The notes: a model not told the origin generated them from the letters alone. A stretch of 14,601 nt of DNA from Ruminococcaceae bacterium UBA7135 (GCA_002492075.1 DKXD01000177.1:1-14601); one strand, 5' to 3'; shown: positions 7,455 through 14,079, numbered from the stretch's first letter. Made by a program: numbers and translations.

Positions 7455-8014
7455 GCCGCAAACCACGCAAATCGGAATTGAACGTTAAAACCGCCGACTC
7501 AAAAAAAGTAAATAATAAAAAATCTGTATCGAATATTTCTCAAAAAGCCGAGATAAAGCTGGAACGGCAGAGCAATAAAACCCCTCAAGTGATGAGACTG
7601 CTGGAGCTTGATGAAAGTTCGTCTAATCCCGTGATACTTGCCGGCAAGAGCCGCATACCGCGCCAGTTAAGCGGCAGAGAGCCGCTTTCACGCTTGCTTA
7701 GGCGGGAGATCGGAGATGATTTTTCGGATATGGACGGCACGGTGGTGGTGGATCTGACGCGCCTTGCGATAGATCACGAGGCTCCCTTGGTTCTTGACCG
7801 CTTCAACGCCTGCAGCTGCGATAAATGCGTTGAGGAGTTCTCGCGCATTATTTTGCCGCGCGTTCCCATGCGTTTCGCCAGGATAAGCAAGGCTTCGCAG
7901 CGCCGCGATTCGAGGGAGCTTACCGAAAGAATGGAGCCTGTTCGCAAAATAGTGCTGTCCGAAATGATAAGGGAGCTTATCGGTAACAAAAAACGCTGCT
8001 TTCATGATGAATAA
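7451..8014 (+). CDS. ComFB-like domain protein with basic N-terminal tail
   Basis: A 187-residue soluble protein whose first ~45 residues are rich in Lys, Arg, Ser and Asn and probably disordered. Residues ~98-145 (VVVDLTRLAIDH, then CSCDKC, then LPRVPMRFAR) match the layout of the ComFB 'late competence' domain: a helix, a CxCxxC cluster (Cys121, 123, 126) and a following LPxxPxxF-like segment. The family function is poorly known; ComFB domains have been reported, from memory, as cyclic-dinucleotide receptors. The C-terminal ~40 residues form a charged helix. Its ATG overlaps the parA stop, so the two are translationally coupled. The basic tail is the kind of segment by which ParB-like partners stimulate ParA ATPases, so it may be ParA's partner; that is inference. 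The ComFB assignment is moderate, from the cysteine pattern only. Confidence 0.7.
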   Translation: MSRKPRKSELNVKTADSKKVNNKKSVSNISQKAEIKLERQSNKTPQVMRLLELDESSSNPVILAGKSRIPRQLSGREPLSRLLRREIGDDFSDMDGTVVVDLTRLAIDHEAPLVLDRFNACSCDKCVEEFSRIILPRVPMRFARISKASQRRDSRELTERMEPVRKIVLSEMIRELIGNKKRCFHDE

Positions 8015-8030
8015 TTTGGAGATTTTACTG

Positions 8031-8059
8031 TTGATTATTTGAAAAAAATGTGGTATAAT
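8031..8059 (+). promoter_or_regulatory. near-consensus extended -10 promoter for mreB
   Basis: TTGATT (8031-8036), a 17-base spacer, and TGGTATAAT (8051-8059), in which TATAAT is at 8054-8059 with a TGn extension. The predicted start near 8066 gives a leader of about 97 bases. This is one of the strongest promoters in the window, and it separates mreB from the parA unit. Confidence 0.8.
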
Positions 8060-8122
8060 ATTTCAGTTAGGGATTTTTGAATGATATCAACACTACAAGA
8101 CAGCAAAAATCGCAATAATATA

Positions 8123-8143
8123 TCCGCTTGCGTATAAAGCGGA
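8123..8143 (+). other. mreB leader hairpin
   Basis: TCCGCTT (8123-8129) and AAGCGGA (8137-8143) form a 7-bp stem with a 7-base loop, ending six bases before the ribosome site GGGAGA (8150-8155). It has no T tract, so it more likely affects translation or message stability than termination. Confidence 0.4.
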
Positions 8144-8162
8144 GTCAACGGGAGAAATCATT

Positions 8163-9179
8163 ATGACAATGGATATTGGAATAGATCTGGGTACCGCGAA
8201 CATAATCATCACGGTGTCCGGCAAGGGTATAGTCCTCAACGAGCCGTCGGTGGTGGCGTATGACCGCAAAAAGAAGGCTGTGGTGGCTGTCGGCACAGAG
8301 GCTTACAAGATGATTGGCAGAACGCCCGAATACATCGTGGCGGTCCGTCCGCTGAAGGACGGCGTTATCTCCGATAACGAAATGACGCAGGCAATGATAA
8401 AGGAGTTTATCAGCATCGTAAACGGCGGACTTATGGCAAGACCGCGCGTTGTGCTTTGCGTTCCCAGCTCCGTGACCGACGTTGAGCGCAGAGCCGTGGT
8501 CGAGGCGGCGCTTTCCGCGGGCGCAAGAAAGGTGTTCCTTATCGAAGAGCCGATAGCGGCGCTTATCGGCGCGGGCGTCGACATTTCCAAGCCTACGGGC
8601 ACAATGGTCGTGGATATCGGCGGCGGCACATCGGATGTGGCTATCGTGTCGTTCAACGGAATAGTGCAGTCGCGTTCCGTGAAAATGGCGGGCAACAAAT
8701 TTGACGCGGCGATCATTCGCCTGATAACTCAAAAGTACAAGATACTGATAGGCGAAAAGACCGCGGAAAAAGCAAAAATAGAGCTTGCGAACGTGTTTGA
8801 TCCCAAGGGTGAAAAAAAGATGACCATTCGTGGAAGAAACTTGCTTAAGGGTCTGCCCGAGAGTCTTGAGATAACGGATATGGATATTTACGAGGCGCTT
8901 CACGATGAGGCAATGGATATCGTGGATCAGGTTAAGCTTGTTTTGGAGAGTACCCCGCCCGAGCTTGTGGGCGACATACTCAGCAGTGGGATATTGCTTA
9001 CGGGCGGCGGAGCGATGCTTGGCGGTCTGCCCGAGCTTATCACCGATAAGGTCGGCGCGCCGTGCTTCGTTGCGGACGATCCCATTGAGTGCGTTGCTCG
9101 CGGCGTTGATTTGGCGTTTTCGATGTCCGGCGATCTGCTTGACGGTTTCGAGCAGGTTCAGCTTTATAATTTCAGATGA
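8163..9179 (+). CDS. mreB: MreB/Mbl-family actin-like cytoskeletal protein
   Basis: A 338-residue bacterial actin. MreB and Mbl form membrane-associated filaments that move with the elongation peptidoglycan synthases and set rod shape. All nucleotide-binding motifs are present: phosphate-1 IDLGTAN (7-13), IEEPIAA (127-133), phosphate-2 DIGGGTSD (151-158) and adenosine LTGGGAML (279-286). Length fits the family (330-345). The start is ATG 8163 with GGGAGA seven bases upstream; a second ATG six bases later is less well spaced. There are no mreC/mreD genes downstream, so this is a solitary copy, possibly an Mbl or MreBH-type paralogue rather than the main MreB. The N-terminus lacks a clear amphipathic membrane helix, so membrane contact would rest on a hydrophobic loop. 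It has its own promoter and a strong downstream hairpin, so it is monocistronic. Confidence 0.93.
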   Translation: MTMDIGIDLGTANIIITVSGKGIVLNEPSVVAYDRKKKAVVAVGTEAYKMIGRTPEYIVAVRPLKDGVISDNEMTQAMIKEFISIVNGGLMARPRVVLCVPSSVTDVERRAVVEAALSAGARKVFLIEEPIAALIGAGVDISKPTGTMVVDIGGGTSDVAIVSFNGIVQSRSVKMAGNKFDAAIIRLITQKYKILIGEKTAEKAKIELANVFDPKGEKKMTIRGRNLLKGLPESLEITDMDIYEALHDEAMDIVDQVKLVLESTPPELVGDILSSGILLTGGGAMLGGLPELITDKVGAPCFVADDPIECVARGVDLAFSMSGDLLDGFEQVQLYNFR

Positions 9180-9189
9180 TGATACGGTG

Positions 9190-9220
9190 TTTGGCGGCTC
9201 TCGGTTTTGGAGCCGCCAAA
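9190..9220 (+). terminator. strong hairpin after mreB, likely terminator
   Basis: TTTGGCGGCTC (9190-9200) pairs perfectly over 11 bp with GAGCCGCCAAA (9210-9220), with a 9-base loop, ten bases after the mreB stop. The tail is TTGCGGTTTA rather than a clean T run, so it may terminate imperfectly or protect the 3' end. Confidence 0.65.
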
Positions 9221-9287
9221 TTGCGGTTTACGGCGGGAGCTGACGTTCGAAAAAACGCCGCACATTAACTGTAACGGGGGTGGGATA

Positions 9288-10631
9288 ATGGAGCTTCCTT
9301 TTCAAATTTGCGAGGTGATTGAGCGCCTTGAAGCAGCAGGATACTCGGCGTTTGTGGTGGGAGGCTGCGTGCGCGACTATCTTATGGGAATAGAGCCGCA
9401 TGACTTTGACGTTACAACATCGGCGCTGCCAAATCAAATCGAGTGTGTGTTTGCCGACTGCCGTGTTATAGAGACGGGGATAAAGCACGGCACCGTGACG
9501 GTTCTGTACAAGGGCGTTTCAACGGAGATAACGACATTCCGCACGGACGGAAACTACTCCGATGGCAGACACCCCGACAGCGTTACTTTTTCCCGGAACA
9601 TCGAGGATGATCTTTCTCGGCGGGATTTTACCATGAACGGCATAGCGTATAATCCGAAGCGCGGCTTTGTTGATCCTTTCGGCGGCGCGGAGGATATCAA
9701 AGCGGGGATCATTCGTTGCATAGGCGACCCCGACAAGCGCTTTTCCGAGGATGCTTTGCGTGTGTTGAGAGCTCTGCGGTTCTCGGCGACGCTGGGCTTC
9801 GCGATAGAGCCGCAGACCGCGCTGGCGATCGATATGCACAAAAGCGATCTGCGCAAGGTCTCGGCGGAACGGATCTTTGCGGAGCTTAAACGCCTGCTTT
9901 GCGGAAAAGACGTGAAGCGAATACTGATGGACTTTTCGGGGACGTTTGCGAAAATAATCCCGCCGCTTGGCGCGGAGATAGGTTACGATCAAGGCTCAAA
10001 GTATCATAACAGCACTCTGTACGAGCACACAGCGCGAGCCGTTGAAGCCGCGCCGCCGACCGTGGAAATGCGCCTTGCAATGCTTTTTCACGACATTGGC
10101 AAGCCTGTGTGCCGCTCTGTTGATGAAAACGGCGAGTGTCATTATTACGGACACAGCGAGGCGAGCGCTCGGCTTGCCGAAGAGATAATGCGGGCTTTGA
10201 AATGCGAAAACGCTCTGCGTCGGCGCGTTACCGAAATAGTGCGTTACCACGATATTCCCGTGGATACATCGCGTCGTTATATCAGGCGGCAGCTTGCAAA
10301 GCACGGCGGCGACGTGTTCACGGATATTATGAACGCTCACATTGCCGACGACAGCGCAAAATGCGAGTTCTGCCGCGAGCGTATCCCAACGGTGCTTGAA
10401 GTTCTTAAAATTGCCGAGGAGATCTCCGCGCAGCAGCCCTGCTTTTCGGCGCGTGATCTGGCGGTCTCGGGCAGCGACCTCAAAGGTATCGTTCCGCCGT
10501 CCCCGCTTATGGGGGAGATATTGTCAAGACTGCTCTCGGAGGTGGTCGATGAAAAGCTCTCAAACGAGAAAGCCGCTCTGCTTAAACGCGCGGAGGAGCT
10601 GAAAAACGTTATCGATGCTGAGAATAAGTAG
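9288..10631 (+). CDS. cca: CCA-adding tRNA nucleotidyltransferase with HD domain
   Basis: A 447-residue class II tRNA nucleotidyltransferase that builds or repairs the 3'-terminal CCA of tRNAs from CTP and ATP. The N-terminal catalytic head shows GGCVRD (25-30), the metal-binding DFD (39-41), RRDFTMN (111-117), SEDALRVLRALRF (153-165) and ERIFAELKR (194-202). A C-terminal HD phosphohydrolase-like domain has YEHTARAV (245-252), FHDIGKP (267-273) and YYGHSEA (286-292). HD-containing versions are known in bacteria, where the domain may process 2',3'-cyclic ends. The start at ATG 9288 follows a G-rich ribosome site (9276-9284); the frame is open back to 9207 but that part reads through the mreB hairpin. 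Whether it adds all of CCA or only part cannot be decided. No terminator is obvious after the stop. Confidence 0.93.
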   Translation: MELPFQICEVIERLEAAGYSAFVVGGCVRDYLMGIEPHDFDVTTSALPNQIECVFADCRVIETGIKHGTVTVLYKGVSTEITTFRTDGNYSDGRHPDSVTFSRNIEDDLSRRDFTMNGIAYNPKRGFVDPFGGAEDIKAGIIRCIGDPDKRFSEDALRVLRALRFSATLGFAIEPQTALAIDMHKSDLRKVSAERIFAELKRLLCGKDVKRILMDFSGTFAKIIPPLGAEIGYDQGSKYHNSTLYEHTARAVEAAPPTVEMRLAMLFHDIGKPVCRSVDENGECHYYGHSEASARLAEEIMRALKCENALRRRVTEIVRYHDIPVDTSRRYIRRQLAKHGGDVFTDIMNAHIADDSAKCEFCRERIPTVLEVLKIAEEISAQQPCFSARDLAVSGSDLKGIVPPSPLMGEILSRLLSEVVDEKLSNEKAALLKRAEELKNVIDAENK

Positions 10632-10660
10632 ACTGCCGCCTTTGCAGTGTACGAAAATTT

Positions 10661-10718
10661 TGTAATCATTTGTAATCGTTTGTAACCAAACTGTAACGAT
10701 ATTGTAACCATTTTGTTG
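10661..10718 (+). promoter_or_regulatory. phased TGTAA direct repeats, Pho-box-like operator
   Basis: TGTAA occurs at 10661, 10671, 10681, 10692 and 10703, and a degenerate TGTTG at 10714. The steps are therefore 10, 10, 11, 11 and 11 bases, one DNA turn each. The best pair, CTGTAAC-GATA-TTGTAAC, has the 7+4 layout of the E. coli Pho box (CTGTCAT repeats), and the complement TTACA resembles the Bacillus PhoP repeat. The array ends exactly at the -35 region of the next promoter, the place expected for an OmpR-family activator. PhoB/PhoP is a guess; another winged-helix regulator could use the same spacing. Confidence 0.65.
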
Positions 10719-10747
10719 TTGAATTTTGCGGAAAACTATGATAAAAT
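10719..10747 (+). promoter_or_regulatory. promoter for the small lipoprotein gene
   Basis: TTGAAT (10719-10724), a 17-base spacer, and TAAAAT (10742-10747). An alternative is TTGTTG (10713-10718) with TATGAT (10737-10742) at 18 bases. Both hexamers are weak, as expected for a promoter that needs the activator array directly upstream. Confidence 0.6.
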
Positions 10748-10795
10748 AAAATCAACAAAAAACCAAACTGTTAAGCGAACGGGAGGGAAAGCGAT

Positions 10796-10915
10796 ATGAA
10801 AAAATTAGCGGCAATTTTCGCGGCGGCGGTAATGGTGTTCACAATCGGGGCATGTACTGTGAACAGAAACGAGAATCAGGCGGCGGATAAGCAAGCGTTT
10901 GTGCAAGATGTCTGA
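10796..10915 (+). CDS. tiny lipoprotein precursor (39 aa), or remnant of a longer one
   Basis: A 39-residue open frame with ribosome site GGGAGG (10781-10786), nine bases before ATG. It opens with a classic lipoprotein leader: two Lys, a hydrophobic run, and IGAC at 17-20 so that Cys20 would be lipidated. The mature part is only 20 residues (C T V N R N E N Q A A D K Q A F V Q D V). It has its own promoter, an upstream operator array and two hairpins downstream, so it is a complete transcription unit rather than noise. It could be a real micro-lipoprotein, a precursor whose leader is released as a signalling peptide (as for enterococcal pheromones), or the stub of a deleted binding protein. 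Reading frames after its stop show no resemblance to a continued lipoprotein. Confidence 0.6.
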   Translation: MKKLAAIFAAAVMVFTIGACTVNRNENQAADKQAFVQDV

Positions 10916-10932
10916 CAGTGTTTCCCGCATTG

Positions 10933-10948
10933 TACTGCCCGGGCAGTA
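10933..10948 (+). terminator. GC palindrome with T-rich tail
   Basis: TACTGCCCGGGCAGTA is a perfect 16-bp palindrome (10933-10948) followed by TTTTATAT, 18 bases after the small lipoprotein stop. It can fold as a 6-bp stem with a CCGG loop. As a terminator it is reasonable, and as a palindromic protein site it is also possible. Confidence 0.45.
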
Positions 10949-10962
10949 TTTTATATACATAG

Positions 10963-10992
10963 AGAGCGGCGTATCAAAAAATACGCCGCTCT
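10963..10992 (+). terminator. rho-independent terminator
   Basis: AGAGCGGCGTAT (10963-10974) pairs perfectly over 12 bp with ATACGCCGCTCT (10981-10992) around the loop CAAAAA, followed by TGTTTGCTT. This is the clearest intrinsic terminator in the window and closes the small-lipoprotein unit. Confidence 0.8.
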
Positions 10993-11238
10993 TGTTTGCT
11001 TAAAAGAAATTCTTTCTCCCGCAGAACAGGAGAAGAACACGGTTTGTGCAGTGTTTTTTCGCTCCCTCCCGCGAAGCGGGGAAGAGAACATTATTATAAA
11101 GCTCCTTTTATGTGTTCAAACAGTTTGTTGTTCTTGCCGAGAAATTGAATTATTGCACATAAAGTCTGCTCAAAATCAGATGAATTTGGGCAAAATTCAC
11201 TATTATTTTGCTGTAATCGTTATTGCAGAAAAAATCTC

Positions 11239-11268
11239 TTGACGAAAGCTCTCTTTTTGTAGTAAAAT
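11239..11268 (+). promoter_or_regulatory. promoter for pfkA
   Basis: TTGACG (11239-11244), an 18-base spacer, and TAAAAT (11263-11268). The transcript would start near 11275, giving an unusually long leader of about 165 bases before pfkA. Confidence 0.6.
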
Positions 11269-11282
11269 AATAGTTGAATGAG

Positions 11283-11390
11283 ACCGAATACCGTATGGGT
11301 ACGGCTGTGATATTTGGCACCGAGCTTCGCCGCGAACGGAAAACCGCAAGCGGTCAAGCCGTGGAGCAGATCAAATGCAGACGGCTCGAT
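11283..11390 (+). ncRNA. structured 5' leader of pfkA, candidate cis-regulatory RNA
   Basis: Within the long leader, CCGAATA (11284-11290) pairs with TATTTGG (11311-11317) and encloses CCGTA-TGGG-TACGG (11291-11304). ACCG-CAAG-CGGT (11343-11354) is a tight hairpin, and AGCCGT (11357-11362) pairs with ACGGCT (11381-11386). CGAGC (11321-11325) could instead pair with GCTCG (11384-11388), giving two competing folds. It does not match any riboswitch consensus I can recall, including ZTP, and there is no T-tracted terminator hairpin. A cis-acting RNA is possible, but chance pairing is not excluded. Confidence 0.35.
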
Positions 11391-11439
11391 ATTGTGTTCG
11401 GAGTAATATAAATTGCACGTTTTTATAAGGAGAATAACT

Positions 11440-12405
11440 ATGGAAAAGAAGAAAATCGGCGTTTTGACAAGCGGCGGCGACGCCCCCGGAATGAATGCGG
11501 CGGTTAGAGCTGTTACAAGATCGGCGATCTGGAAGGGATTTGAGGTAGTAGGCATACACAGAGGCTATAACGGTCTGCTGAACGGCGATATGGTACCGCT
11601 TGATGTCAGAGAGGTCAGCGACATCATTCAGCGCGGCGGCACAATGATCTATACCGCGCGCTGTTCTGAGTTTAAACAGTGGGAGAATGTTGTAAAAGCT
11701 GCGGAGATATGCAAGCAGAATAATATGTGCGGTATCGTCGTTATCGGCGGCGACGGCTCTTTCAGAGGAGCAGCCGACCTTTCAAGAGCGGGTGTTCCGT
11801 GCGTGGGTATCCCCGGAACTATTGATAATGATATTCAGTGCTCGGAGTATACGATAGGTTACGATACGGCAATGAATACAGTTGTTGAGATGATCGATAA
11901 GCTGCGCGATACGTCACACTCTCATGATAGATGTGCGGTAGTTGAGGTAATGGGTCGACACGCGGGTCACATTGCGCTCAATACGGGAGTTGCTTGCGGT
12001 GCAACGGCTGTTCTCGTTCCCGAGATAGAATTCGATATTGAAGCCGTTATCAAGCGTATCAAGGAGGTTCGTGCTGCCGGCAAGCATCAGTTCATTATCG
12101 TTGTGGCGGAGGGCGTTGGTCATACCGAGGAGATCGCAAAGCGCGTTGAAGCTGAAACGGGCGTCGAGTCCAGAGCGACCATTTTGGGGCACGTTCAGCG
12201 CGGCGGTTCACCGACTGTTCGCGACAGAGTTATCGCTTCCGAAATGGGCTACTATGCGGTAGAACTGCTTGAAAAGGGCATAGGCAACCGAGTTGTGGGA
12301 ATGAAAGACGGCAAGGTATACGACGTTGATATCCAAGAAGCTCTTTCGATGAAGAAGCCGTTCAACGAGCGTCTTTACAAGATCTGCAACGAGATCAATT
12401 TCTAA
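11440..12405 (+). CDS. pfkA: ATP-dependent 6-phosphofructokinase
   Basis: A 321-residue enzyme phosphorylating fructose-6-phosphate to fructose-1,6-bisphosphate, the committed step of glycolysis, in the cytoplasm. The length is that of E. coli and Bacillus PfkA. Motifs: SGGDAPGMNAAVR (11-23), GGDGS (103-107), PGTIDND (125-131) with the catalytic Asp129, MGRHAGHIAL (171-180) and the sugar-phosphate segment GHVQRGGSPT (250-259). Gly at the PGTIDND position, not the Lys of PPi-dependent enzymes, indicates ATP as donor. The start is ATG 11440 with AAGGAG (11427-11432) seven bases upstream. The frame is open further upstream, but that part is leader. No pyruvate kinase follows; instead a THF riboswitch begins ten bases after its stop, with no terminator between, so folT may be reached by read-through. 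Confidence 0.96.
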   Translation: MEKKKIGVLTSGGDAPGMNAAVRAVTRSAIWKGFEVVGIHRGYNGLLNGDMVPLDVREVSDIIQRGGTMIYTARCSEFKQWENVVKAAEICKQNNMCGIVVIGGDGSFRGAADLSRAGVPCVGIPGTIDNDIQCSEYTIGYDTAMNTVVEMIDKLRDTSHSHDRCAVVEVMGRHAGHIALNTGVACGATAVLVPEIEFDIEAVIKRIKEVRAAGKHQFIIVVAEGVGHTEEIAKRVEAETGVESRATILGHVQRGGSPTVRDRVIASEMGYYAVELLEKGIGNRVVGMKDGKVYDVDIQEALSMKKPFNERLYKICNEINF

Positions 12406-12414
12406 AATACAACA

Positions 12415-12515
12415 ACAGAGTAGAAAACCGCGCGTTAAGTGCTGCTTGAACGGAGAGTTGTCAAGCGGACGAAAAGCGTCAAAACGCTTGCGGTGCGGTT
12501 TTCGCATCTCGCTGT
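12415..12515 (+). promoter_or_regulatory. class I tetrahydrofolate (THF) riboswitch controlling folT
   Basis: The conserved strings of the folT-associated THF aptamer are present in order: AGAGTAGA (12417-12424), GCGTTAAGTG (12432-12441), GTTGTC (12457-12462), ACGAAAAGCG (12469-12478), GCGGTG (12490-12495) and GCATCTCGC (12504-12512). The fold is supported by ACAG/CTGT closing P1 (12415-12418 / 12512-12515), AAAACCGC/GCGGTTTT for P2 (12424-12431 / 12495-12502), GCTTGA/TCAAGC for P3 (12444-12449 / 12461-12466) and AAGCGT/ACGCTT with a CAAA loop for P4 (12474-12479 / 12484-12489). GAGA (12453-12456) can form the pseudoknot with TCTC (12507-12510). The family binds reduced folates and turns off folate uptake. 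The folT ribosome site lies 54 bases downstream, with no clear terminator, so the off-mechanism is not visible. Confidence 0.93.
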
Positions 12516-12580
12516 ACATAATAGAATAAAGTCATATTTATTCCGCATTGTATAGCGAAAAAGTCAATGGAGGAATGATT

Positions 12581-13219
12581 ATGACTTTTTTTGCTAACTT
12601 CAAAAGATCGGCGGCGGAGCTGAAAAGCCTGCGCACGCTGTGCGTTACCGCGATACTTATCGCGCTGGATCTGGTGCTGAAAAGCGTTACGATTAACATA
12701 ACCAAGGATTTAAAAATTTCTTTTGCTTTTTTGGCGCTGGCGTCCGTAGGTATGCTGTTCGGACCTGTGGTAGCGTTTCTTGCGGGCACGGTTACCGACG
12801 TTTTGGGACTTCTTATCGCCAACAATATCGGCGCGTTCAACCCGATGTTCACGCTTGTTGAGGCTATGGGTGCGATGATTTACGGAATTTTTCTTTATAA
12901 TCTTAGATTTTCCGACGCCAACGCGCTCGGCGGCAAATTCACAAACAAAAACGATATAAAGCAGCTGCTGCGGATCGTTCTTGCAAAGGTGACAGTGGTT
13001 ATACTCTGCAACCTGATCTTAACTCCGCTTGCCCTTATCGTGTCAAATTCTATGGAGGCGGGAACGTTTATCTACGCACCCGTTCTTGCGAAATACCCCG
13101 CGCGGCTTATCAAAAACGCCATTCAGTGTCCCGTAGACTGCGTTTTGCTGTTCGCGGTGCTGCCGATTATTTCAACGGCGTACAATAGGGTGTTCAAGCG
13201 GGGAGTTTCCGCAGTATAG
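12581..13219 (+). CDS. folT: folate ECF transporter S component FolT
   Basis: A 212-residue membrane protein with about six hydrophobic segments (roughly 19-40, 47-73, 75-81, 92-107, 130-156, 180-200), the size and layout of an ECF S component. The segment ARLIKNAIQCPVDCVLLF (174-191) matches the conserved tail of the folate group, and LASVGMLFGPVVAFLAGTVTD matches the general S-component core. It would capture folates and dock on a shared ECF module (EcfT plus two ATPases) encoded elsewhere. The upstream THF riboswitch strongly supports the folate assignment. The start is ATG 12581, with GGAGGA (12569-12574) six bases upstream; an ATG at 12575 is too close to it. No promoter is obvious between pfkA and the riboswitch. 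Confidence 0.93.
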   Translation: MTFFANFKRSAAELKSLRTLCVTAILIALDLVLKSVTINITKDLKISFAFLALASVGMLFGPVVAFLAGTVTDVLGLLIANNIGAFNPMFTLVEAMGAMIYGIFLYNLRFSDANALGGKFTNKNDIKQLLRIVLAKVTVVILCNLILTPLALIVSNSMEAGTFIYAPVLAKYPARLIKNAIQCPVDCVLLFAVLPIISTAYNRVFKRGVSAV

Positions 13220-13266
13220 AAATCGTCCGGAAAGAAAAAAGCAACTATTTACAGAAAGGCTATCAA

Positions 13267-14067
13267 ATGAACAAACTCGGATTTATAGGCGTGGGCAATA
13301 TGGGCAGCGCCATTATCAAAGGAATAAACGGAAAGCTTGGCAACACGGCTGTGTTCGCGTATGACAGCAGCGCCGAAAAGCTGAAGGATCTGAACTTATA
13401 TGGAGCCACCGCTTCTTCAAGCATTTTGGAGCTGGCTCAAAAGTGCGACTTTTTGCTGTTGGCGGTAAAGCCGCAGCAGCTTGATGATGTGCTTGCGGAC
13501 ATAAAGAGATCCGCAAATGAGAAACTTGTTATTATTTCCATTTGCGCGGGAATTTCGGCGGAGTATATCAGAGAGCGCACATTTGCGGCAGCAAAGGTCG
13601 TGCTCGTTATGCCGAATACTCCGATGATGATTGGGTGCGGCGCTTCGGCTATGAGCCGTGACGAGCGAGTTTCCGATGAGGAGTTCGAGTTTGCGAAAAG
13701 GATAATCGGTTCGTGTGGTGTGGCAGAGGTTGTGCCCATGGATAAGATGAAGGAAGTGATCGCGATAAACGGCAGCTCTCCCGCGTTTATTTATGTTTAT
13801 GCTAAGGGGTTCGTGCAGTACGCTCAAAAGGTCGGAATAAGTGAAGAAGCGGCTTTGAGGCTGTTTTCGCAGACGCTTATCGGCTCCGCGAGAATGATGA
13901 CGGAGAGCGGTATGACCGTAGACGAGCTGATAAAGCAGGTAAGCTCGCCGGGCGGCACGACTATCGCGGGTTTGCAGTCGCTGTATAATGATAAGCTCAT
14001 CGACACGGTGCTGAACGCGTGCGGTGCGTGCACAAAGCGCGCGTATGAGCTTGGAGAAAAGAAGTAA
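13267..14067 (+). CDS. proC: pyrroline-5-carboxylate reductase
   Basis: A 266-residue enzyme of the last step of proline synthesis, reducing pyrroline-5-carboxylate with NAD(P)H. The Rossmann signature GVGNMG is at 8-13, AVKPQ at 66-70, MPNTP at 115-119, GSSPAF at 169-174 and the family C-terminal signature VSSPGGTTIAGL at 225-236. The length is normal (260-275). AAAGG (13255-13259) lies seven bases before the ATG. It starts 47 bases after folT with no terminator or clear promoter in the gap, so it is probably in the same transcript. No proA/proB is nearby. Confidence 0.95.
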   Translation: MNKLGFIGVGNMGSAIIKGINGKLGNTAVFAYDSSAEKLKDLNLYGATASSSILELAQKCDFLLLAVKPQQLDDVLADIKRSANEKLVIISICAGISAEYIRERTFAAAKVVLVMPNTPMMIGCGASAMSRDERVSDEEFEFAKRIIGSCGVAEVVPMDKMKEVIAINGSSPAFIYVYAKGFVQYAQKVGISEEAALRLFSQTLIGSARMMTESGMTVDELIKQVSSPGGTTIAGLQSLYNDKLIDTVLNACGACTKRAYELGEKK

Positions 14068-14079
14068 CGGAGGAATAAA

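Larger units (their letters stand above)
10632..11439 (+). other. 808-bp intergenic region
   Basis: It contains, in order, phased TGTAA repeats (10661-10718), a promoter (10719-10747), a 39-codon lipoprotein gene (10796-10915), two hairpins (10933-10948 and 10963-10992), an AT-rich stretch with little recognisable content (11000-11230), the pfkA promoter (11239-11268) and a structured leader (11275-11439). In 11000-11230 I see a small hairpin CCCGC/GCGGG (11068-11080) and a short inverted repeat GAATTT/AAATTC (near 11180-11200), and no supported gene or RNA. Confidence 0.6.

Noticed and set aside
10951..11091. Minus-strand 46-residue frame starting MFSSPLRGRE with an AAAGGAG-like site upstream
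   Set aside because: It reads straight through the terminator hairpin of the small lipoprotein unit, is rich in Arg/Ser, and resembles chance translations of repeat DNA. No independent support.
11278..11310. Ten-codon leader peptide (MRPNTVWVRL) at the start of the pfkA leader
   Set aside because: No ribosome site, and its ATG lies almost at the predicted transcript start. There is no run of codons suggesting attenuation.
11283..11390. ZTP (pfl), guanidine or glycine riboswitch in the pfkA leader
   Set aside because: The conserved core strings of these classes are not present. Only generic stems are seen.
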